NCBI GenBank assembly: GCA_963513115.1
Contig: CAUPPN010000008.1
Coordinates: forward strand, 1-16,905
Reading direction: 5' to 3'
Length of the DNA: 16,905 nt
DNA from: JABCPO02 sp963513115
GTDB taxonomy: Bacteria; Bacillota; Clostridia; TANB77; CAG-508
In this document: positions 6,639 to 13,102 of the stretch, one piece after another
Layout of the letters: each line of letters begins with the position of its first letter
How positions within the stretch are numbered: position 1 is the first letter of the stretch
Program-made: the position numbers and the translations under genes
Notes under the pieces: generated by a model
Database searches by the model: none
What the model saw: only the letters and a program-made list of their open reading frames with translations
What the model was told of the DNA's origin: nothing

Positions 6639-7613
6639 ATGGAAAAAATAAATAATCATGAAAATCATATGATGGATACAAAAAAGATACTTAAAAATAC
6701 AGTGTCAAAATTGTTACCATATAATATAAATAATTTGAAAGTGTTTGCTTTTGTTGGGCCTTCTGGAACTGGTAAAAGTTATAGAGCACAACAAGTTGCA
6801 TTTGATAATAATATTAATGCAATTATTGATGATGGATTATTAATTTCAGGAAGTAGGGTGCTTGCAGGGAAATCTGCTAAAAAAGCTAGTACTAAAATAC
6901 AGACAATCAGAAAAGCACTTTTTATGGAAGAAGAAGAACAAAAAAATATACAAAATGCTATAAAAAAAGAAAAATTAGAATCACTTTTAATTCTTGGTAC
7001 CTCTGATGGAATGGTAGAAAAAATAGCAGGTAATTTGAAATTACCTAAAATACAAAAAACAATATATATACAAGATGTTGCAACAGAAGAGGAAATAGAG
7101 GCGGCGCTTAAGACAAGAAAGAAGCAAGGAAAACATATTGTACCTGTACCAACATTTGAAATTAAAAAAGATTTTTCAGGTATATTATTAGACCCAATGC
7201 AGATATTTAGATTGCAAAAAAATAAGAAACCATATCTTTCTGAAAAAAGTATAATTAGGCCTACATTTAGTTATTTAGGACAATATACAATAAAAGATAA
7301 GGCATTTAGAGATTTAGTTAGAATAATTGCTAAAAATGATATAGCAATATCTGAAGTAAATAAGGTACAGATAACTAAAACGCAATTAGATGATGAAGAA
7401 AGAATGGATATATCTATGGAACTTGTAATATTTTATGGATACAAGATATTAGATGTAGTAAACAGATTTAAAAACAATTTAGAAAGAGAATTTGAAAAAG
7501 CAACTTCTGTAAATAATATATATGTAGAAATAAAAGTACAAGATATTGAAATAGATAAAAACAAAAAAGCAGAAAAAGAAAATTATATTAATTTAAGAGA
7601 TAGTATATTATAG
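6639..7613 (+). CDS. P-loop NTPase with C-terminal Asp23-like domain
   Basis: The 324-residue protein has two recognisable parts. Residues 34-47 are a strand plus Walker A motif, VFAFVGPSGTGKS, followed by a nucleotide-binding region with IIDDGLLISGSR and LLILGTSDGMVEKIA. Residues about 140-190 include IYIQDVATEEEIEAAL and a conserved-looking GKHIVPVPTFEIKKDFSGILLDP. Residues about 208-305 read like an Asp23/Gls24 domain: TIKDKAFRDLVRIIAK at the front, a central strand ISMELVIFYGYKILDVV, and an end with a valine-rich strand (YVEIKVQDIEI). Asp23-family proteins in Firmicutes are small membrane- or envelope-associated stress proteins. The fusion suggests an NTP-dependent switch in that setting, but this is inference. 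It starts 7 to 9 bases after AGAGGG and leads directly into cmk, 18 bases downstream. I cannot name a characterised homologue. Confidence 0.72.
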   Translation: MEKINNHENHMMDTKKILKNTVSKLLPYNINNLKVFAFVGPSGTGKSYRAQQVAFDNNINAIIDDGLLISGSRVLAGKSAKKASTKIQTIRKALFMEEEEQKNIQNAIKKEKLESLLILGTSDGMVEKIAGNLKLPKIQKTIYIQDVATEEEIEAALKTRKKQGKHIVPVPTFEIKKDFSGILLDPMQIFRLQKNKKPYLSEKSIIRPTFSYLGQYTIKDKAFRDLVRIIAKNDIAISEVNKVQITKTQLDDEERMDISMELVIFYGYKILDVVNRFKNNLEREFEKATSVNNIYVEIKVQDIEIDKNKKAEKENYINLRDSIL

Positions 7614-7631
7614 TATATAGTAGAGGTAATT

Positions 7632-8369
7632 ATGATAATAGGAGTAGATGGACCAGCAGGAGCTGGGAAAACAACTGTAACTAAAAGTATAGAAAATAGG
7701 AACATGAATATATATAATTTAGATACAGGTGCAATATATAGGGCTAGTACATATTTAGTATTAAAAATGATACCAGAAATTACTGAAAAAGAAATACTAG
7801 AAGATGAATTAATAAGGCAGGAAGTTATAAAAATAGTTGAAAGCTTAAATAGTGGCAAAAACAAATTGGAAATACTAAAAGAAAAAGATGGAAAAAATAA
7901 TACTTTGAAAGATAAGATAATGCTAAATGATGAGGATATAACTAAAGAAATTAGAGAAGGAAAAGTTGCAAAATTGGTTTCACCAGTATCTTCAATACCA
8001 GAAGTTAGAAATACAATAACAGAAATAATTAGAAACACTGCAAAACAATATGAAAATATTATTGCAGAAGGAAGAGACATATGCACTGTTGTATTTCCTG
8101 ATGCAGATATTAAAATATATTTAGATGCAGATGCAAAAACAAGAGCTAAAAGAAGAAATGAAGAAAACACAAAAAAAGGAATAGAAGAAACTTTAGAAGA
8201 AACATTAGATGCAATAATAAAAAGAGACCACTTAGACATGAACAAGGAAGTGGGTTCATTAAAAAGAACAAATAACCAAACATATATAGACACAACTAAT
8301 ATGGATATACAAGAGGTTATTGATAATATAGTTGGGATAATATTAGAAAAAAGGAAACTTGGAGAATAG
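7632..8369 (+). CDS. cmk: Cytidylate kinase
   Basis: Cmk phosphorylates CMP and dCMP to the diphosphates with ATP. The N-terminus has the Cmk P-loop VDGPAGAGKTTVTKS (5-19) and DTGAIYRA (31-38). The CMP-binding insert lies near 60-115. Residues 144-163 give the family signature IIAEGRDICTVVFPDADIKI, in which the usual Gly after RDI is Cys151. The lid region RAKRRNEE (171-178) and the closing IDTTNMDIQEV are also present. In the RDxxDxxR stretch the final Arg is Lys (RDHLDMNKE), a second small departure. At 245 residues it is slightly longer than typical (about 220-230). GAGG precedes the ATG. Its stop lies two bases before the TTG start of the transglutaminase-like gene, so all three genes from 6639 to 9220 are probably one operon. 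Confidence 0.93.
   Translation: MIIGVDGPAGAGKTTVTKSIENRNMNIYNLDTGAIYRASTYLVLKMIPEITEKEILEDELIRQEVIKIVESLNSGKNKLEILKEKDGKNNTLKDKIMLNDEDITKEIREGKVAKLVSPVSSIPEVRNTITEIIRNTAKQYENIIAEGRDICTVVFPDADIKIYLDADAKTRAKRRNEENTKKGIEETLEETLDAIIKRDHLDMNKEVGSLKRTNNQTYIDTTNMDIQEVIDNIVGIILEKRKLGE
8361..8364 (+). promoter_or_regulatory. Ribosome binding site supporting a TTG start at 8372
   Basis: GGAG, inside the end of cmk, stands seven bases before TTG at 8372 and supports this unusual start codon; no ATG occurs early in the downstream frame. Confidence 0.6.
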
Positions 8370-8371
8370 TT

Positions 8372-9220
8372 TTGGTAAGAATATTTAATTTAAAAGATTT
8401 AAAAGATGTACAGGAAGAAATAGCGGAACAATTAAAACAAGATAAAATATCATTTAGGATAAATGGAATAGAAGAATATATTTTTGTAACTAGTGATAAT
8501 TACTATATTAACTATATAAAAGATAATGCTGAAAATATAAATAGGATATATTTAAATTTTGAAGGATTTAAAGATAGATATAAAGATATAGATTTTAAAG
8601 AATTACAGATTTTAGAAAACACAGATATAGATATTAAAATATATTATGATAGAGGATTTTATGAAGATAGTATAAAAGATTTTAATGAATCTAAGATAAA
8701 AATACATAAAATAATAGAAGAGATTATACATAAAGATCAAACAGAAGAAGAAAAAGTAATAACTGTGATACAGTGGATTGTAGATAATATTGCATATAGT
8801 AAAAAATACAATGTAAAAGAATTTGATGAAGAAGCAAAGAAAGTATTGAAAAACAGACTACTAATATCATATATATTGAAAAATAAGGAAACTAACTGTG
8901 CAGGACTTGCGAACATTTTCTTTGCTTTTTTAGAACAGCTAGATATTGAGTGTAATAAAGAAAAAAATAAGTGGCATGCTTGGAACTCTTTCAAAACAAA
9001 AGATAACTCAACTAACGGAAAAGTGTATGTAGATTTAACAAGCTTAGTAACTAAGAAAAAAGAAGAAGATAAGGATAAGAAACAAAAACTTGAAGATAAA
9101 GATGGTAATTATGAAAAAAGGACTGTAATAGATAAGAATAATTACTATGTGAAAACAGAAAAGATAAATAATTTCGGGCTATATACTGGAAATATTTATG
9201 ATACTTATGAAGAAAAATAA
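8372..9220 (+). CDS. Transglutaminase-like protein without signal peptide
   Basis: The 282-residue protein has a transglutaminase-like core, a fold used by proteases and amide-bond transferases. The triad is readable: TNCAGLANIFFAFLEQLDIE contains Cys176, KWHAWNSF contains His202, and VYVDLTS contains Asp221. A helix leading in (EEEKVITVIQWIVDNIAYS, 125-143) is also typical of the family. The first 110 residues are an uncharacterised region of alternating strands and helices; the C-terminal 60 residues contain a lysine/aspartate-rich stretch and then YYVKTEKINNFGLYTG. No signal peptide or membrane helix is visible, whereas many bacterial relatives are secreted, so this one probably works in the cytoplasm. 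It starts two bases after cmk and was likely co-transcribed with it. Activity and substrate are unknown. Confidence 0.78.
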   Translation: MVRIFNLKDLKDVQEEIAEQLKQDKISFRINGIEEYIFVTSDNYYINYIKDNAENINRIYLNFEGFKDRYKDIDFKELQILENTDIDIKIYYDRGFYEDSIKDFNESKIKIHKIIEEIIHKDQTEEEKVITVIQWIVDNIAYSKKYNVKEFDEEAKKVLKNRLLISYILKNKETNCAGLANIFFAFLEQLDIECNKEKNKWHAWNSFKTKDNSTNGKVYVDLTSLVTKKKEEDKDKKQKLEDKDGNYEKRTVIDKNNYYVKTEKINNFGLYTGNIYDTYEEK

Positions 9221-9251
9221 CAATAAAGAAAACTTTAAATGCTACTTAACA

Positions 9252-9280
9252 TATACATATATATGTATTTGTGGTATAAT
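9252..9280 (+). promoter_or_regulatory. Candidate valS promoter with overlapping palindrome
   Basis: TATACA (9252-9257) and TATAAT (9275-9280) are separated by exactly 17 bases. A perfect 16-base palindrome, ATACATATATATGTAT (9253-9268), overlaps the -35 and spacer and could be an operator, though such palindromes arise by chance in AT-rich DNA. The leader from here to the valS start is about 100 bases. Confidence 0.55.
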
Positions 9281-9387
9281 GGTAAAATAATAAGTTAAAG
9301 TTAAAGTAAAAATATAAATACAAATGCAAATTTAAAATGTATTAGTAATATATGATATATATTTAGATAAAAGGAAAAAGGAATAAC

Positions 9388-11877
9388 ATGTTAGATAAAA
9401 AATATAATGGATTAGAAAAAGAAGCGGAGATAAGAAAATTTTGGGAAGATAATCAAATATATAAGTTTGATGAAAATTCAGAAAAAGAAATATATTCAAT
9501 AGATACACCACCACCAACAGTTAATGGTAAGATACATATTGGACATATTTTTTCATACTCACAAACAGAAATGATTGCAAGATACAAAAGACTAAGAGGA
9601 TATAATGTATTTTATCCTTTTGGTTTTGATGATAATGGACTACCTAGTGAAAGATTGGTTGAAAAAAGAGAAGGTAAAAAAGCACATGAAATAGGTAGAG
9701 AAGAATTTAGTAAGCTTTGCTATGATATAACAAATGAATATGAAGATGGATTTAAAGATCTTTTTACTACAATGGCAATAAGTTGTGATTGGGATAGAAA
9801 ATATAAGACAGTAAGCAAAGATACAATAAAGCAAAGCCAAAAATCATTTTTAGATTTAATTAAAAAGAAAAAATGCTATCATGGTGATGCACCTGCATTA
9901 TGGTGCCATGAATGTTTAACATCAATTGCACAAGCAGAACTTGAAACAAAAACAGTTAAAACAACTTTTAACTATATTTGGTTTGATATTGTAGGAGAAG
10001 ATGAAAAACTTATGATTGCAACAACAAGACCGGAATTATTACCAGCAATAGTTGCAGTATTTGTAAACCCTGAAGATAAAAAATATGCTAAATACATAGG
10101 CAAAAAGGTAAGAATACCACTGATAGATATTGAAGTTGAAATACTTTCAGATGAAAAAGTAGATATGGAAAAAGGTACAGGTGCAGTTATGTGCTGTACA
10201 TTTGGTGATCAAACAGATATTGAATGGTGGAGAAAATATGACCTACCACTTAAAAATATACTTTCTAGAAATGGAAAAATAACTGCAGAAAATGTAAAAG
10301 AAGCAAAACCATATGAAGGACTATATGTAACTAAAGCAAGAAAACAAATAATTGAAGATTTAGAAGAAATAGGGGTACTAGATCATAAAGAAGATTTAGA
10401 ACACGAAGTACAAGTACATGAAAGATGTTCTACACCAGTTGAGTATACTGTTATGAAACAATGGTTTATCGACACAACATCAGAAAAAGAAGCATTCCTT
10501 AAAATAGGGGATGAAATAACATGGTATCCATCATATATGAAAACAAGATATGTAGAATGGGTTAAAAATGTAATGTGGGATTGGAATATATCAAGACAAA
10601 GATACTTTGGTGTACCATTTCCAGTATGGTATAACAAAGAAACAGGTGAAGCAGTATATGCAAGAGAAGAAGACTTACCAGTAAACCCATTAGTAGATAA
10701 CGCACCAGTAGATGACCCTGAAAACTATGTACCAGAAACAGACGTAATGGACACATGGGCTACATCTTCAATTACACCAATAATTAATGCAAGAATTGGA
10801 GAAGAAGATGAAGTAAAGGGACTAATACCAATGTCTCTTAGAACAAATGCATCAGATATAATTAGAACATGGGATTTCTATACAATAGTTAAAAGCTATT
10901 ATCATTTTAATAAAAGACCATGGGATAATATTATGATAAGTGGATTTGTTATGGCAGGAAAAGGTGAAAAGATTTCTAAAAGCAAGGGAAATAGTAAGGT
11001 TGAACCAACAGATTTAGTAAAACAAATGCCAGCAGATAATATTAGATATTGGGCAGGAACAGGAAGACTTGGAACAGATATTATTTATGCAGATGAAACA
11101 CTAAAAAGAGGAAAGAAACTTGCAAACAAGATATTTAATGTATCAAAGTTTATCGAAATGCATTTAAGTGATTTCAAAGAAAATCAAGAAAAGTTTGGAA
11201 AAGATTTTACAGATTTTGAATATATAGACAAATGGATAATATCTAAATATGAAGAAATGGAAAAATCATATATTAATTACTTAGAAGAATATGAAGTAGG
11301 GCTTGCACTAAATGTATTAGAAAAGTTTTTCTGGAATTTCTGTGATAACTATATTGAAATAGTTAAACATAGACTATATAGACCAGAAGAGTTTGGTGAA
11401 AAGCAAAGATATTCAGGACAAGTTACAGTACATATGCTATTATTTAAACTAATTCAAGCATTTTCAATATATATGCCATATATAACAGAGTATATATATC
11501 AAGAATTATATAGGGAAGAAGTAGGAGAAATATCTATACATAAGACAATTATTAAACTATTAGAATATTCAAACTATATGCCTGAAGGTGATAATATTAT
11601 ACAAATTATTAGTAAGCTAAGAGGTGAAAAAACAAATAATAATGTTTCACTTAAAACACCTATAGAAGATGTAACAATATATACTGATGAAAAAACAATT
11701 GATGCAATTAAAAAATCAGAAAAAGATTTCAAGGCAACATTGTTTATAAAAAACTATATATTAAAAGATATTAAAGAACATGAAGATTGCAAAAAAGATG
11801 TAATAGAAGATGATAATACAGATGAAAACATTGATTATGTAATAGAAGATGTTAAGTTAGATATGGAAGAAGAATAG
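9388..11877 (+). CDS. valS: Valyl-tRNA synthetase, archaeal/rickettsial-like type
   Basis: ValRS charges tRNA-Val and edits mischarged threonine. The 829-residue protein has class I signatures HIGH (50-53, within NGKIHIGHIFSYSQTEMIARY) and KISKS (528-532, EKISKSKGNSK). The editing domain shows IATTRPELLPA and GTGAVMCCTFGDQTD; the C-terminal anticodon-binding helical domain includes ISKYEEMEKSY and EKFFWNFCDNYIEIVKHRLY. Most bacterial enzymes read GTDHAGIATQ after HIGH; this one reads GFDDNGLPSERLVEK, the pattern I recall from archaeal and rickettsial ValRS. It also lacks the long C-terminal coiled-coil arm of typical bacterial ValRS and ends in an acidic tail. A CxxC pair (WCHEC, near residue 171) may bind zinc. 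AAGGA is five bases before the ATG. No T-box is visible in its 167-base upstream gap. Confidence 0.93.
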   Translation: MLDKKYNGLEKEAEIRKFWEDNQIYKFDENSEKEIYSIDTPPPTVNGKIHIGHIFSYSQTEMIARYKRLRGYNVFYPFGFDDNGLPSERLVEKREGKKAHEIGREEFSKLCYDITNEYEDGFKDLFTTMAISCDWDRKYKTVSKDTIKQSQKSFLDLIKKKKCYHGDAPALWCHECLTSIAQAELETKTVKTTFNYIWFDIVGEDEKLMIATTRPELLPAIVAVFVNPEDKKYAKYIGKKVRIPLIDIEVEILSDEKVDMEKGTGAVMCCTFGDQTDIEWWRKYDLPLKNILSRNGKITAENVKEAKPYEGLYVTKARKQIIEDLEEIGVLDHKEDLEHEVQVHERCSTPVEYTVMKQWFIDTTSEKEAFLKIGDEITWYPSYMKTRYVEWVKNVMWDWNISRQRYFGVPFPVWYNKETGEAVYAREEDLPVNPLVDNAPVDDPENYVPETDVMDTWATSSITPIINARIGEEDEVKGLIPMSLRTNASDIIRTWDFYTIVKSYYHFNKRPWDNIMISGFVMAGKGEKISKSKGNSKVEPTDLVKQMPADNIRYWAGTGRLGTDIIYADETLKRGKKLANKIFNVSKFIEMHLSDFKENQEKFGKDFTDFEYIDKWIISKYEEMEKSYINYLEEYEVGLALNVLEKFFWNFCDNYIEIVKHRLYRPEEFGEKQRYSGQVTVHMLLFKLIQAFSIYMPYITEYIYQELYREEVGEISIHKTIIKLLEYSNYMPEGDNIIQIISKLRGEKTNNNVSLKTPIEDVTIYTDEKTIDAIKKSEKDFKATLFIKNYILKDIKEHEDCKKDVIEDDNTDENIDYVIEDVKLDMEEE

Positions 11878-11907
11878 GAAAAAAACGCGAGAGAAAAGAA
11901 ACATTAG

Positions 11908-11929
11908 GCACTAGATAATCTAGTGCTTT
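11908..11929 (+). terminator. Likely valS terminator
   Basis: GCACTAGA (11908-11915) pairs with TCTAGTGC (11919-11926) around TAA, directly followed by TTT. The stem is perfect but the T-tract is short, so efficiency is uncertain. Confidence 0.6.
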
Positions 11930-11955
11930 AAATATGTTAAAATAACATATTTAAA
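11927..11955. repeat. Perfect 13-bp inverted repeat between valS and glmU
   Basis: TTTAAATATGTTA (11927-11939) is the exact reverse complement of TAACATATTTAAA (11943-11955), separated by AAA. It abuts the valS terminator and ends six bases before the putative glmU -35. It could be a second hairpin or an operator. Confidence 0.7.
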
Positions 11956-11961
11956 TGATTC

Positions 11962-11990
11962 TTTAAATTATGTTTTTTAAAGTATATAAT
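11962..11990 (+). promoter_or_regulatory. Candidate glmU promoter
   Basis: TTTAAA (11962-11967) and TATAAT (11985-11990) are spaced by 17 bases, 58 bases before the glmU start. A further TATAAT at 12019-12024 lacks a good -35. Confidence 0.5.
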
Positions 11991-12048
11991 ATTTATATAT
12001 TTAAGAGTAATTAAATACTATAATTATTTTTAATTACTAGGAGGTATT

Positions 12049-13008
12049 ATGGATAAATTATATACAATAATAATAGCGGCAGGTAAGGGAACTAGAATGA
12101 ATAGTGAACATACTAAACTAGTACAAAAAATATATGGAAAAGAAATGATAAAAAGAGTATGCCAAACTGCTGAAGAAATTGGAAGTGAAGAAGTAATTAC
12201 AATTGTTGGACATAAGAAAGAAGAAATAAAAAAAGCACTTAAAGATTTTGAAAATATATCATATGCTGAACAAGAAGAGCAAAAAGGTACAGCAGATGCT
12301 GTAATGAAGGGCTTACCAAAATTAGAAGGAAAAGATGGAAGAGTAATTATACTATATGGTGACGTGCCATTAATTAGAGCAAGCACAGTAAAAGATATGC
12401 TTGAAATGAATATACGCAATAAAGAGGTACTAACAGTATTAACTGCAGATATAGAAAATCCTATAGGGTATGGAAGAATTGTAAGAGACGAAAATGGTAG
12501 AATAACAAAAATAGTAGAACAAGCAGACCTAACTATTAATGAAGAAAACATTAAAGAAATTAATGCAGGAATATACTGTGTAGATTTAAAAACATTAAGA
12601 GAAACACTTGCAGAAATAACAAATGATAATGCACAAGGTGAATATAATTTGCCAGATATAGTTAAAATAGCAATAGCTAAAGGATTAAATGTTGGAACAT
12701 ACAAATTAAAAGATATGACAGAAATACTAGGAATAAACGATAGGATACAATTAGAACTAGTAACTAGAGTTATGCAAATGAGAATAAATATAGGTCATAT
12801 GAAAAATGGCGTAACTATAGAAGATAGAAGCAGTACATATATACATGATGATGTAGAAATAGGAAAAGATACAGTTATTGGGCCAAATACAATAATTAAA
12901 GATGGAGTAAGAATAGGAAAAGATTGTCATATTGGATATAATTGTTATATATCTGAAAATACTAAAATAGAAGATGGCACAATAATAGCAGATAATACTA
13001 TAATATAA
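12049..13008 (+). CDS. glmU: Short GlmU: N-acetylglucosamine-1-phosphate uridylyltransferase with truncated acetyltransferase domain
   Basis: Full GlmU makes UDP-GlcNAc in two steps: acetylation of GlcN-1-P by a C-terminal left-handed beta helix, then uridylyl transfer by the N-terminal domain. Here the N-terminal domain is intact: IIAAGKGTRM (8-17), EEQKGTADAV (76-85), LYGDVPLI (102-109, Asp105), GYGRIVRD and the VEQADLT loop. The usual Pro in the SxxPK motif is Thr (SEHTK). Beyond about residue 235 there are only a few hexapeptide repeats (VEIGKDTVIGPNTIIKDG, then GIKIG-like copies), and the protein stops at 319 residues against about 456 in E. coli and B. subtilis. The part that holds the acetyltransferase active site is missing, and a terminator follows, so no lost 3' half lies next door. 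Start: AGGAGG four bases upstream. Uridylyltransferase activity is likely; acetylation would need another enzyme. Confidence 0.85.
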   Translation: MDKLYTIIIAAGKGTRMNSEHTKLVQKIYGKEMIKRVCQTAEEIGSEEVITIVGHKKEEIKKALKDFENISYAEQEEQKGTADAVMKGLPKLEGKDGRVIILYGDVPLIRASTVKDMLEMNIRNKEVLTVLTADIENPIGYGRIVRDENGRITKIVEQADLTINEENIKEINAGIYCVDLKTLRETLAEITNDNAQGEYNLPDIVKIAIAKGLNVGTYKLKDMTEILGINDRIQLELVTRVMQMRINIGHMKNGVTIEDRSSTYIHDDVEIGKDTVIGPNTIIKDGVRIGKDCHIGYNCYISENTKIEDGTIIADNTII

Positions 13009-13033
13009 TAGGATATAATTATTAATAAATGTT

Positions 13034-13061
13034 AAAAGCAGAAGAACTATCTTCTGCTTTT
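13034..13061. terminator. Bidirectional intrinsic terminator between convergent genes
   Basis: AAAAGCAGAAGA (13034-13045) pairs perfectly with TCTTCTGCTTTT (13050-13061) around ACTA. A/T flanks on both sides make it usable on either strand, ending glmU and the convergent VirD4-like gene. Confidence 0.88.
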
Positions 13062-13102
13062 AATTTATTTATTCTATTTTATTTTTTGATTATTACTTTT
13101 TT

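Noticed and set aside
9221..9387. T-box leader expected before a Firmicute valS
   Set aside because: The gap is short and shows no stem I array or T-box-like conserved block; only a promoter candidate is supported.
12030..12704. A 224-codon minus-strand frame over glmU, and a similar 236-codon one at 7583-8293 over cmk
   Set aside because: Both are antisense to clearly conserved genes and lack recognisable motifs.
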